This document shows positions 1 through 8,096 of a stretch of DNA of 64,000 nucleotides, piece after piece. The translations under genes were made by a program, and so were the position numbers. Location: positions 1-64,000 of the forward strand of contig CALBQR010000011.1 in the NCBI GenBank assembly GCA_937899895.1. The letters run 5' to 3'. The notes under the pieces are model-generated. The model did no database searches, had not been told where the DNA came from, and saw only the letters and a program-made list of their open reading frames with translations. How positions within the stretch are numbered: the stretch's first letter is position 1; the number at the start of each line of letters is the position of its first letter. This DNA comes from an uncultured Alistipes sp. (GTDB lineage: Bacteria > Bacteroidota > Bacteroidia > Bacteroidales > Rikenellaceae).

Positions 1-312
<312 letters not shown>

Positions 313-422
313 TTTCTTCTGTTACCTTATCTCATTCCGAAATTATGTCAAAGATATATTGGGGAGGCACCAATGAAAAAACGCCAGGTTCTTAGTAATA
401 ACTAAGTAAACAAAACAAGACT

Positions 423-534
<112 letters not shown>

Positions 535-535
535 C

Positions 536-568
536 AAGGAGCAAATCGAAAGGTTTGCTCCTTTTTTT
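536..568 (+). terminator. rRNA operon terminator
   Basis: A perfect stem AAGGAGCAAATC / GGTTTGCTCCTT (with one G-T pair) has a GAAA tetraloop and runs into a T tract, immediately after 5S. Confidence 0.92.
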
Positions 569-701
569 GTGCTGTATGGGTGCGGGCGTGGAAGTCGAGA
601 GGGCGAGTCCGAGGGTCGCTCCTTTTTGTCTATATACACCCACATCGGCATACCTATATATTATATATATGCCGAAAGCTCTTATTGCAGTGGAGAGTCA
701 G

Positions 702-733
702 ATTGTAGAATCCGTTTTTATTTGCTAAATTTG
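702..733 (+). promoter_or_regulatory. Bacteroidetes-type promoter of the small membrane protein gene
   Basis: The -7 element TAAATTTG (726-733) fits TAnnTTTG. ATTG (702-705) is an imperfect -33 element 20 nt upstream. The start codon at 756 follows with a short leader. Confidence 0.5.
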
Positions 734-755
734 TGAAAATAAATTTCAGGAAGCT

Positions 756-1022
756 ATGATGTATCTAATTACTGTGCCGATAATTGTTGCGTGCGCGATT
801 TTGATTCGATTTCGTCCGAATCTTGTCAATACTCTGTCGGAGGAGGATCGTCGCAAAATGGACCCAAAGAAGATCGGTCGTATCGGTTTTTGGGGTATGA
901 TGACTACGGCTGCGTTGCTTATGGTGTGTTACTTTGCGGGCGTGCCCGATATTATCGGTATGTTCGTGGTGATGCCCGGCGCGATCATAACCGCTGGATT
1001 GATCCAGGCATCAATAAAATAG
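756..1022 (+). CDS. small membrane protein, DUF3784-like
   Basis: An 88-residue protein with three hydrophobic segments (about 1-17, 47-63 and 66-85). Between the first two lies a charged cytoplasmic stretch, LSEEDRRKMDPKKIGRIG. Helix, then S-E-E-x-R-K-K-x-D, then two helices is the layout of DUF3784 proteins, which are small membrane proteins of unknown role. It stands alone between the rRNA operon and tRNA-Ser. The overlapping 86-residue frame (791-1051) has no family character and is treated as a shadow. The gene itself is solid; the family call is moderate and no function can be given. Confidence 0.7.
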   Translation: MMYLITVPIIVACAILIRFRPNLVNTLSEEDRRKMDPKKIGRIGFWGMMTTAALLMVCYFAGVPDIIGMFVVMPGAIITAGLIQASIK

Positions 1023-1129
1023 TAGCATACAATGCCTGCGTAACTAATTGATAGGCAGTTGAAAATAATAAAAACGCTCTTTTTTGTATTTTTTTGCATT
1101 TAGGTGATACAACTTAACGAAAAAATACC

Positions 1130-1137
1130 TATCTTTG
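1130..1137 (+). promoter_or_regulatory. -7 element of tRNA-Ser
   Basis: TATCTTTG lies 14 nt before the first tRNA base, the spacing expected for transcription starting near the mature 5' end. No clear TTTG lies 19-21 nt further upstream. Confidence 0.55.
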
Positions 1138-1151
1138 CAACGCTTTTCAAA

Positions 1152-1238
1152 GGAAAGGTGCCGGAGTGGTCGATCGGGCCGCACTCGAAATGCGGTGTAC
1201 GGGCAACTGTACCGGGGGTTCGAATCCCTCCCTTTCCG
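1152..1238 (+). tRNA. tRNA-Ser(CGA)
   Basis: The acceptor stem GGAAAGG (1152-1158) pairs with CCTTTCC (1231-1237), with G1238 as discriminator. The anticodon stem CCGCA / TGCGG encloses the loop CTCGAAA, giving anticodon CGA (1186-1188). A long variable arm and the T-loop TTCGAATCC complete a class II tRNA. CCA is not encoded. The last 21 nt, including the first base after the tRNA, are repeated at 1456-1476. Confidence 0.95.
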
Positions 1239-1239
1239 C

Positions 1240-1597
1240 TAAGTTGTGAGCGACAGAGTTTTCTGTCGCTCTTTTTTGTTGCGGAGTGTTGCTTTGTAAA
1301 AATATTTCCACGCTACACTCCACAACAAATTTACTCGCTATGCTCGCCACAACTTTTCGAGGGCGGCACTTCTCATCTTTGTGGTTATCTCGGTCGCTAT
1401 AATCCGCACCAAACTTTGTTTGACTGCGGAGCTCCCTCGATGATGGTTTGCACCATTCGAATCCCTCCCTTTCCGCAAAAACGGACATAGCAATAAGATA
1501 TCATTTGACATCTCATTCTTTATTTAATCGCCCCGATCTCGAATAAGAAGCCGAGGTTATTGTACAGGAGCGATTGGTTAGTTATAATTTGGCGGAG
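1240..1597. other. gene-free stretch between tRNA-Ser and the MmcQ-like gene
   Basis: About 360 nt. It holds the tRNA fragment at 1456-1476 and short inverted repeats near 1250-1330. Open frames crossing it on both strands (1104-1490 and 1147-1488) run through the tRNA and have no family character, so I do not call them genes. The segment 1500-1597 shows nothing I recognise. Confidence 0.6.
1456..1476 (+). repeat. direct repeat of the tRNA-Ser 3' end
   Basis: These 21 bases repeat 1219-1239 exactly, covering the T-arm half and 3' acceptor strand of tRNA-Ser, 237 nt downstream. The rest of the tRNA is absent, so it is a fragment. The 217 nt in between contain no convincing gene, only inverted sequences such as GGAGTGT...ACACTCC. 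An integration-site scar (attL/attR) or a partial tRNA duplication would both give this picture. Confidence 0.8.
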
Positions 1598-1981
1598 TTA
1601 GCCCTCGACACCAGCTGCTTTGGCAGCGGCAAGGAGTTGTAGTCGGAGGACTTTTGGGGTAACGTTTTGTTGGATTACAAGTAGATATGAGTGGGTGATT
1701 TCCGTGCGTAGCTCGCTGTCGGTCAGTAGTCCATCGAAATAGATATCGTTCCAATGTCGCTTATTGAAGTGCCAAGCCGGTTGCACTTGCTCGTAGCGAT
1801 CGCGAAGCTCAATGGCTCGTTCGGGGTCGCATTTGACCACGAAATGGTCGGGGCGATCCAATCCGATTGCCGCAAACATTCGCCCGCCAACTTTATAGAC
1901 GAGCGTACTATCCCCGAACGGCAACGACTCCTCGACATTTGGGAGTGAGTTGCAAAAGTCGCAAAAATCAACAATGTCCAT
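1598..1981 (-). CDS. MmcQ/YjbR family protein
   Basis: 127 residues, the usual length for this family. The N-terminus reads as a short helix followed by SLPNVEESLPFGDSTLVYKVGG. The family sequence K[VI]GGRMFA is at about 30-37, KCDPERAIELR is in the middle, and NKRHWND with a following GL pattern is at about 73-85. The fold is the CyaY-like alpha/beta sandwich that has been described as DNA-binding in some members; the physiological role is not known. It lies 14 nt after the LOG-family gene on the same strand and is probably co-transcribed with it. Confidence 0.85.
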   Translation of the reverse strand: MDIVDFCDFCNSLPNVEESLPFGDSTLVYKVGGRMFAAIGLDRPDHFVVKCDPERAIELRDRYEQVQPAWHFNKRHWNDIYFDGLLTDSELRTEITHSYLLVIQQNVTPKVLRLQLLAAAKAAGVEG

Positions 1982-1995
1982 TGTCGCCTCGGTTT

Positions 1996-3108
1996 TTATT
2001 TCGCTGTGAATTTGCGGATTTCGGTGATTACATCGGCTTCGTTGTCAGAGAGCGATAGGATCAAATTCTTATAACGGCCCTTCGAGAGAAGTTCTTCAAG
2101 TAGTGGATAGACAGGCATTTGCGCTGTCCAATAGTCGCTATCGAGAAAGACCATCGGGCTGGCGTAACCAAAACTCAAATAGTGGTTCTGCACCGCATCT
2201 TGGAATATCTCCTGCAATGTGCCCGCGCTACCTGGCGAGTAGATTATACCGCCCTTTGCAATGGTCAGGATGCCGTCCTCTCGGATGCTGTTGTCGAAAT
2301 ATTTGGCGATGTGAGTTGCAAATGGCGTTGCGGGTTCGTGTCCGTAGAGCCACGTCGGAACGCCCAAGCTCTCATACCTCTCTTGTGGCCAGCGTTGGCG
2401 CACCTCGAAGGCGGTAGCGAGCCAACCCTCGTCGCGGAACGAGGGCGCAACGCGCAGTAAATCAATAGCGTCGTCTAACTCCTCGTCGGTGCGATCGGCA
2501 AACCACGCGCCGAGATGTGTCGCCTCCATCGCGCCTGGACCGCCACCGCTAATCATCAGGTAGCCCGCCTCGGTCAGCTGTTTGCTGATGCGGGCAACTT
2601 TACGGTAGGCAGCGTCGGTGCGCAGCAGTCCGTGCCCACCCATAATGCCGACCAGACGGCGTTCGTCGTACGAGCTGAGGAAGTCGTGCAGAGCGTCGCT
2701 AATCGAGTGATCGTGCAACGAGCGGGCGAGCGTAATGCGCAGATTACGAGTGGTTTTGCCCTGTTTGAGGTAGTGGCTATACACGCGACCATCATAGCAG
2801 GTCGATTGGGTTTCGGGCTGTGCGGGATCGTAGCCGGCATAGAGTTCTTCGGGGGAGTATAGCGTCGAACGGTGTACATTGTAGGGCACGTCGATTTGCG
2901 GAAATATCAAGCAGCTACGACCGAGAGACTCACGAACGGGTTCGGGCAGCGTGCAACCGAGAAAGATGCAATCGGTGAAAATTCGATTCGCGGCCATTTC
3001 CATAACGGGCGTAAAGTCCAGATTACGAAATACATACTGGTTTATGCGCGAGCCACGTTGGAGCAAAACGCCCAACTGATCGGGGCTATCGATTTCGATA
3101 TAGGTCAT
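1996..3108 (-). CDS. LOG-family nucleotide-binding protein (PpnN-like)
   Basis: 370 residues from the ATG at 3108. A longer frame would begin at 3135, but that start overlaps the -7 promoter element at 3133-3140. The LOG (lysine decarboxylase-like) core shows GGGPGAMEA at 188-196 and PGSAGTLQEIFQDA near 320, matching the two phosphate-binding signatures of this Rossmann-like family. The family includes nucleoside monophosphate phosphoribohydrolases. With a ~140-residue N-terminal extension it resembles the long PpnN (YgdH) type that hydrolyses nucleotide monophosphates to base and ribose-5-phosphate. Family is confident, substrate is inferred. It is transcribed divergently from the thioredoxin-like gene. 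Confidence 0.8.
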   Translation of the reverse strand: MTYIEIDSPDQLGVLLQRGSRINQYVFRNLDFTPVMEMAANRIFTDCIFLGCTLPEPVRESLGRSCLIFPQIDVPYNVHRSTLYSPEELYAGYDPAQPETQSTCYDGRVYSHYLKQGKTTRNLRITLARSLHDHSISDALHDFLSSYDERRLVGIMGGHGLLRTDAAYRKVARISKQLTEAGYLMISGGGPGAMEATHLGAWFADRTDEELDDAIDLLRVAPSFRDEGWLATAFEVRQRWPQERYESLGVPTWLYGHEPATPFATHIAKYFDNSIREDGILTIAKGGIIYSPGSAGTLQEIFQDAVQNHYLSFGYASPMVFLDSDYWTAQMPVYPLLEELLSKGRYKNLILSLSDNEADVITEIRKFTAK

Positions 3109-3132
3109 ACGTTCGGTAGTTTTTGCGTAGAA

Positions 3133-3169
3133 CAAATATACTCAATTTACGAAAAAAATCCTATATTTG
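3133..3169. promoter_or_regulatory. divergent promoter region
   Basis: Two -7 boxes lie 21 nt apart on opposite strands. CAAATATA (3133-3140) reads TATATTTG on the minus strand for the LOG-family gene. TATATTTG (3162-3169) serves the plus-strand gene at 3186. Neither has a clean TTTG at -33. Confidence 0.55.
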
Positions 3170-3185
3170 CAGAAAATAAACTACT

Positions 3186-4004
3186 ATGAAATCCATTCTG
3201 ACAATCTTTGCGCTGTTGTTCGCTCTGTCGGCGACGGCGAAGAAACCGCCCGTAACCGAGGAGGAATATCTGCGTGCCGATAGTGCGCTTTGGCTTGAAT
3301 ATGAGGCATTTGGCGCGAGGCTATATGAGCAAGCGGAGGCAAATCCGGAGTTGGCCGATTCGTTGGAGATGGCGGCGGAGGTCGAGTTGGAGCGAGTGTT
3401 GGAGCGCAATGCGCAGTTGGCTTTGCAGTATGCCGAAACGCCGAGTGGCTTGAAGCGTTGTTTTATGGTGCGAATGGACGTGCCGAAGAGCGCTTTGCGT
3501 CGAGCGTTGCGAGGAGTGCCGCGCCAAATGCGTCAATCGACGTATGGTCGTGCTATTCAGCAACATATACGCACACGTCAGGTCGTCGAGGGAAGTCGTG
3601 CGCCACACATTGCGGCAGTAAATGAGGCGGGCGAGCGATTCGATCTGCGAGCTTTGGAGGGCCGTCGCGTGCTGTTGTTGTATGGTGGTTTGGGCTGTAT
3701 GGGACGGCAGGGGCGTGCTTATGTGGCCGATCTTTATGCGAAAACTACGCGTGAGGATTTGGAGGTTGTGGTCTATTGGTCGGTCGAAACGGTGGAGCAA
3801 CTGAAAGAGTTGAAGACGCACTATGATGTAGATTATCAATTTGTTACGGAGTGTATGGCTGACTGCTCACCCTTCAAAATCGAGTATGGTGTGCAGGCGA
3901 CACCGACCTGCTTTTTGATCGATCGTGATGGGCGTGTGCTGGTTAAGTCGGAGGGACTCGACCCCGAACGATTCGATGCGATACTGTTTCGAGGGGAGGA
4001 GTAA
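3186..4004 (+). CDS. secreted thioredoxin-like protein lacking the CXXC pair
   Basis: 272 residues. A signal peptide (1-18, ending SATA) leads into a charged, Glu-rich helical region (25-125). A TlpA/ResA-like thioredoxin domain follows (about 135-270), with APHI, a strand VLLLYGGLGC and the cis-Pro motif ATPTCFLIDRDG near 237. Where the redox pair should be, the sequence is GCMGR: Cys171 is present but the second Cys is Arg174. Classical disulfide exchange is therefore unlikely; a one-Cys or binding role is possible. Likely periplasmic. It has its own promoter just upstream and a hairpin downstream. Confidence 0.75.
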   Translation: MKSILTIFALLFALSATAKKPPVTEEEYLRADSALWLEYEAFGARLYEQAEANPELADSLEMAAEVELERVLERNAQLALQYAETPSGLKRCFMVRMDVPKSALRRALRGVPRQMRQSTYGRAIQQHIRTRQVVEGSRAPHIAAVNEAGERFDLRALEGRRVLLLYGGLGCMGRQGRAYVADLYAKTTREDLEVVVYWSVETVEQLKELKTHYDVDYQFVTECMADCSPFKIEYGVQATPTCFLIDRDGRVLVKSEGLDPERFDAILFRGEE

Positions 4005-4030
4005 CTCTGTGCGTAATGACAAAAATAAAT

Positions 4031-4062
4031 AGGTCGCGCTTTCGGGCACGACCTAATTTTTT
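4031..4062 (+). terminator. terminator after the thioredoxin-like gene
   Basis: The stem AGGTCG / CGACCT has a 12-nt loop and is followed by AATTTTTTT, 27 nt after the stop codon. Confidence 0.65.
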
Positions 4063-4178
4063 TGTATATAATTGTGAACCGACGCCAAGCCGAATGCGGA
4101 GTCGAGCTTGCTCGAACTCGGATGAGGCGCGAAGGAGGAAAAACTGCCGCAGGCAGATTAATTGTGAATTTGCTCTCG

Positions 4179-6056
4179 TTATGCTCGTTCGCTCAATTCG
4201 AGCCAGCGCATTGTCTTCTCGTCGATCTCGTCGATCAGCGTGCCAATACGTTCGGCGGTGCGTGTAAGCTCCTCGTGTGGGAGTGTGCCTGACGATAGAA
4301 GTGCTTCAAGTTCAGCCTTTTCCGATTCCAATGCAGGGATCTCGGTGTCGAGTGCGGCGAACTCCTGCTGCTCGCGGAACGAGAGTCGTTTCGAGGTGGG
4401 CTTCTGTCGTCGAGGCTCCTCGGTGGGGCGGTTGCGTTGCTCCTCGGCCGCCGCGGCAGCACGTCGCGCAGCCTCAAAATCGCGTTTCCAAACCAGATAC
4501 TCCGAGTAATTTCCTGCAAAATCCTTGATCTCGCCCTCGCCACAGAAGACCAGCAGATGGTCGGCAACCTTATCGACAAAATAGCGGTCGTGCGACACCA
4601 CAATCACGCATCCACGGAACGCGCGAAGGTACTCCTCCAACACGCCGAGGGTCATAATATCGAGGTCGTTGGTCGGCTCATCGAGCACCAAAAAGTTGGG
4701 ATTTCGCATCAATACTGTGCAGAGGTAGAGGCGTTTGCGCTCGCCGCCGCTCAACTTTGCAACGTAGTTGTATTGTTGTTCGGGCAGGAACAGAAAGTGG
4801 TGCAGGAATTGCGATGCGCTCAATCGGCGGCCGTCGCCAAGATCGACCTCGCGGGCGATGTCGTGAGCGATGTCGATGACGCGTTTCGAGGGGTCGAACT
4901 CCAATCCCTGTTGGCTGTAATAGCCGAAACGAACGCTCTCGCCGACCTCGATCGTGCCGCTGTCGGGTTGCTCCAAGCCCATCAAAAGTCGCAAAAAGGT
5001 ACTCTTGCCGCAACCGTTGTCGCCCACAATGCCGAGCTTTTCGTAGCGGGCAAAGTTATAGTTGAAGCGGTCGAGGATACGTTTGTTGCCATAGCTCTTG
5101 CAGACCTCCTTTGCCTCGAAAATTTTGGTGCCGATACGGCCTGCCTGAACTTCCAGACGCACAGCGCGTTGCGTGCGAGTAGTTTGCAGACGATCCTTCA
5201 AATCGTAGAAGGCGTCGATGCGCGCCTGAGCCTTCGTCGCGCGTGCCTGTGGCTGGCGGCGCATCCACTCCAATTCGCGGCGAAAGAGGTTCTCGTCGCT
5301 CTCGCGGCGTGCCGCAGCAGCGTCGATACGCTCCTGACGTTTAGCAAGATAGTACGAATAGTTACCACGATAGTGATAGAGTCGGCGATCCTCCAATTCG
5401 AGGATGTCGCTGCACACACGATCGAGAAAATAGCGGTCGTGGGTAACCATCAGCAGGGCACTGCGCGACGAGGTCAGATACTCCTCCAACCACTCTGTCA
5501 TCGCCGTATCGAGGTGGTTTGTCGGCTCGTCAAGAATCAACAGATCGGCCTCGCTCAATAGAACTCCCGCCAGCGCGACACGCTTCAACTGACCGCCCGA
5601 AAGTGTGCCCACGCGCTGACCGAAATCGTCAATACGAAGACGCGAAAGGATCTGTTTTACGCGCTGCTCACGATCCCAAAGACCGAGCGCATCCATTTGA
5701 GTCATAGCCTCTTGCAAACCCTCGCCCGAAGCGTCGTCGATAGCTCGTTCATAGGCAGCAATGACGCGCGCAGCCTCGACATCCGAGCCCAGACAAGCCT
5801 CCAAAACCGTCAGCGAAGGATCGAACGCAGGGTCCTGTTCGAGGTAGGCAACGCGCAGGTCGCGACGCGGAGTAATCGTGCCCTCGTCGGCCGAATCGCG
5901 CCCCGCAATCAGGTTGAGAAGTGTCGATTTGCCTGTGCCGTTGCGGGCAATCAGTGCGATGCGTTCGCCCTCGTTGATTGCCAACGAGATACGATCGAAC
6001 AAAAGCAATTCGCCATAGCTCTTTGTGAGGTTCTCAACTTGTAGGTAACAGACCAT
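4179..6056 (-). CDS. ABC-F family ATPase (Uup-like)
   Basis: 625 residues with two ABC ATPase domains in one chain and no membrane segments. Domain 1 has ARNGTGKST (about 36-44), LSGGQLKR and LLILDEPTNHLD. Domain 2 has GDNGCGKST, LSGGERKRL and LVLDEPTNDLD. Between them lies the charged linker (about 240-300, RREL.WMRRQPQARATKAQARI) typical of ABC-F proteins. A C-terminal coiled-coil tail (about 530-620) matches the Uup subgroup, which acts on ribosomes or on DNA structure. Single gene on the minus strand, 11 nt downstream of the antiporter gene, so probably co-transcribed with it. Confidence 0.93.
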   Translation of the reverse strand: MVCYLQVENLTKSYGELLLFDRISLAINEGERIALIARNGTGKSTLLNLIAGRDSADEGTITPRRDLRVAYLEQDPAFDPSLTVLEACLGSDVEAARVIAAYERAIDDASGEGLQEAMTQMDALGLWDREQRVKQILSRLRIDDFGQRVGTLSGGQLKRVALAGVLLSEADLLILDEPTNHLDTAMTEWLEEYLTSSRSALLMVTHDRYFLDRVCSDILELEDRRLYHYRGNYSYYLAKRQERIDAAAARRESDENLFRRELEWMRRQPQARATKAQARIDAFYDLKDRLQTTRTQRAVRLEVQAGRIGTKIFEAKEVCKSYGNKRILDRFNYNFARYEKLGIVGDNGCGKSTFLRLLMGLEQPDSGTIEVGESVRFGYYSQQGLEFDPSKRVIDIAHDIAREVDLGDGRRLSASQFLHHFLFLPEQQYNYVAKLSGGERKRLYLCTVLMRNPNFLVLDEPTNDLDIMTLGVLEEYLRAFRGCVIVVSHDRYFVDKVADHLLVFCGEGEIKDFAGNYSEYLVWKRDFEAARRAAAAAEEQRNRPTEEPRRQKPTSKRLSFREQQEFAALDTEIPALESEKAELEALLSSGTLPHEELTRTAERIGTLIDEIDEKTMRWLELSERA

Positions 6057-6067
6057 AGTTCAATGTA

Positions 6068-7354
6068 TTACAACTTGCGAGGGTAGCGGAAAATGATTGC
6101 CAGCACGGCGCACGCACCCATAATCAGCGGATAGTAGAGATGACGGATAATATCGAGCGGTGAAAGTGCCGCAAGTCCCGCAGCCATAAGTAGTTGCGCA
6201 CCGTAGGGCAGCACACCTTGCGTCAAACACGAGAAGGTGTCGAGCAGGCTGGCCGAACGGCGTCGGTCGAGCTTGTAGCGATCGGCGATATCGCGCGCAA
6301 TCGGACCGACCGTAAGAATTGCGATCGTGTTGTTGGCCGTGCAGAGATTGGCCATACATACCAACGTCGCGATCGAACCTTCGGCACCGCGAGGACCGTG
6401 AATATGTCGCGTCAGCAGTTTGATCAGGTAGTCGATACCGCCATTTACGCGAATCAACTCCAATAGACCGCCTGCGAGCATCGTGATAATGATCAACTCG
6501 CCCATTCCGGTAATGCCTTTACCCATTTCGGTACACCATTCGAGCGCACCGAAACTATCGGTTGCAATGCCAATAATGCCTGCTGTAACGATGCCTAACG
6601 TCAAGACTTTCATCACATTAAGACCTGCGATTGCCGTAACCAAAACAAGCAGATAGGGCAGAATCTTTATGCCCTCGATCTTGTCGGGAGTCGGAGCCTC
6701 GACATTGGTTGCAGTGAAGAGATAGATGCAGAGTGTGATGAGTGCTGCGGGGGCTACGATGCGTACATTGACGCGGAATTTATCCCTCAAATCGCACCCT
6801 TGCGTACGTGTTGCGGCGATCGTCGTGTCCGATATAAACGACAGATTATCACCGAAAAAGGCACCGCCAACGATGATCGCCGTAAGCCACGCAGGATCGA
6901 GCGAGGTCTGCTCGGCCAACCCTGCGGCAACGGGGACAAGTGCCACGACCGTACCGACCGATGTGCCGACCGAGATCGAGACGAAGCAGGCGGCGAGGAA
7001 CAGACCTGCGGGCAGCAACTTGGCAGGTAGCAGATACATCGTCATTGCCACCGTCGCATCGACTGCGCCCATCGAGCGTGCCGATTCAGCGAAGGCTCCC
7101 GCAAGAACGAAGATCCAGATCATCAGCATTACGTTTTGGTTTGCTGCGCCGGCCGAGAAGTGCTCGATTCGTTTGTTGAATTCGATGTTTCGGGTGATGG
7201 CGATGGCATAGACCGAGGCGATCAAAAATGCAACCGAGATGGGCATTTTGTAGAAGTCGCCCGTAATGAGTGAAACGGCCAAGTAGCTTACCATAAATAC
7301 AATAAGCGGCGTCAGTGCGATCAGTCCGCGAGAGTGTGTATTGATGTTATTCAT
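6068..7354 (-). CDS. NhaC-family Na+/H+ antiporter
   Basis: 428 residues from the ATG at 7354. A 39-residue longer frame exists, but its extra part is Arg-rich and crosses a TACTTTTG promoter-like box. About 11-12 membrane helices are visible. Characteristic stretches are ISVGTSVGTVVALVPVA and GGAFFGDNLSFISDTTIAATRTQGC, the conserved transport core of the NhaC/ion transporter superfamily. It likely exchanges Na+ for H+ across the inner membrane. Substrate specificity cannot be read from the sequence; amino-acid exchange relatives exist in the wider family. Confidence 0.85.
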   Translation of the reverse strand: MNNINTHSRGLIALTPLIVFMVSYLAVSLITGDFYKMPISVAFLIASVYAIAITRNIEFNKRIEHFSAGAANQNVMLMIWIFVLAGAFAESARSMGAVDATVAMTMYLLPAKLLPAGLFLAACFVSISVGTSVGTVVALVPVAAGLAEQTSLDPAWLTAIIVGGAFFGDNLSFISDTTIAATRTQGCDLRDKFRVNVRIVAPAALITLCIYLFTATNVEAPTPDKIEGIKILPYLLVLVTAIAGLNVMKVLTLGIVTAGIIGIATDSFGALEWCTEMGKGITGMGELIIITMLAGGLLELIRVNGGIDYLIKLLTRHIHGPRGAEGSIATLVCMANLCTANNTIAILTVGPIARDIADRYKLDRRRSASLLDTFSCLTQGVLPYGAQLLMAAGLAALSPLDIIRHLYYPLIMGACAVLAIIFRYPRKL

Positions 7355-7385
7355 CGTGAAATATCTTTCAAATATTTTTTTGGCG

Positions 7386-7393
7386 CAAAAGTA
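7386..7393 (-). promoter_or_regulatory. -7 element of the antiporter operon
   Basis: CAAAAGTA reads TACTTTTG (TAnnTTTG) on the minus strand, 31 nt before the chosen ATG. The -33 element is not clear. A plus-strand TAACTTTG near 7480 probably serves the NifX-like gene. Confidence 0.45.
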
Positions 7394-7508
7394 CATTAAA
7401 TTTTTCAGTTTCACTGCATTTGACACTCCAAATCGTGCGCGGGCGCGTTGCGGGCTTGCACGTTCGCGCAAAAATGGCTAACTTTGGGCTGCGAAAAATG
7501 CAGAACTG

Positions 7509-7874
7509 ATGACAATGAAACTTGATATGAAGATTGCCGTTCCGACGCGCGACGGCGTTGTTGATGACCACTTCGGCCATTGTGCATACTATACCATTTT
7601 TTCGATCGAGCCTGATGGCTCGCTCTCGACCACGACGTTGCCTTCGCCCGAAGGTTGTGGCTGCAAATCGAATATCGCCTCGGTGTTGCAGGCGCAAGGT
7701 GTGCGTGTGATGTTGGCTGGAAATATGGGCGCAGGAGCGAAGAATGTGCTTGAAAAACACGGAATTAAGGTTATTCGCGGTCAAAAAGGCGAGGTCGGAC
7801 AGCTGGTGCGCGACTACCTTGCCGGTCAGGTGCAGGATTCGGGCGAGGTGTGCGATCATCACGATTGCCACTAA
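7509..7874 (+). CDS. NifX/NifB-like dinitrogenase Fe-Mo cofactor family protein
   Basis: 121 residues; ATGs at 7509, 7515 and 7527 are all possible starts. The family pattern is clear: MKIAVPT at the first strand, VDDHFGHCAYYTIF, then a Cys-rich turn GCGCKSN and VRVMLAGNMGAGAKNVLEKHGIKVIRG. The tail ends CDHHDCH, a candidate metal-binding sequence. These proteins bind Fe-S or Fe-Mo precursors in nitrogen fixers, but Bacteroidales mostly carry them without nif genes and their role there is unknown. No nif neighbours are present here. A strong hairpin follows the gene. Confidence 0.85.
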   Translation: MTMKLDMKIAVPTRDGVVDDHFGHCAYYTIFSIEPDGSLSTTTLPSPEGCGCKSNIASVLQAQGVRVMLAGNMGAGAKNVLEKHGIKVIRGQKGEVGQLVRDYLAGQVQDSGEVCDHHDCH

Positions 7875-7915
7875 ATAGTGCCTTCGACTGGTGTGTAAAA
7901 CAGAGCAAACAACAC

Positions 7916-7955
7916 GATTGAGAGCTGTCCGAAAAACGGGCGGCTCTCAATCATT
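7916..7955 (+). terminator. terminator after the NifX-like gene
   Basis: The 10-bp stem GATTGAGAGC / GCTCTCAATC carries an inner GTCC/GGGC extension and is followed by ATTTTG. The U-tract is weak. Confidence 0.6.
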
Positions 7956-7993
7956 TTGAGTTGCTTTTTGTCGCGTTAAAAGCCGCTGTTCTG

Positions 7994-8025
7994 TTTGGTC
8001 GTCAGAATATTATGTGCTATCTTTG
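7994..8025 (+). promoter_or_regulatory. promoter of the SusC/SusD locus
   Basis: TTTG (7994-7997) and TATCTTTG (8018-8025) are separated by 20 nt, a full match to the Bacteroidetes promoter. The leader to the ATG at 8097 is about 65 nt and contains a GTTCGC...GCGAAC hairpin at 8053-8074. Confidence 0.8.
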
Positions 8026-8096
8026 CAGGTTCAATCAATTGAAATTAATAGTGTTCGCGCCGCGAGGTGCGAACGCCAAAGTGTAAACATATCGCT

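Noticed and set aside
1104..1490. 128-codon frame on the plus strand and 113-codon frame on the minus strand over tRNA-Ser
   Set aside because: Both read through the tRNA and the duplicated fragment and show no protein family character.
4437..5561. 374-codon open frame on the plus strand opposite the ABC-F gene
   Set aside because: It is the shadow of a conserved ATPase gene with all motifs on the other strand. Similar long antisense frames opposite susC (8253-9089), hutU/ftcD (27780-29570), mutB (49649-51595), the kinase fusion (41105-42796) and the DUF4906-like genes are rejected for the same reason.
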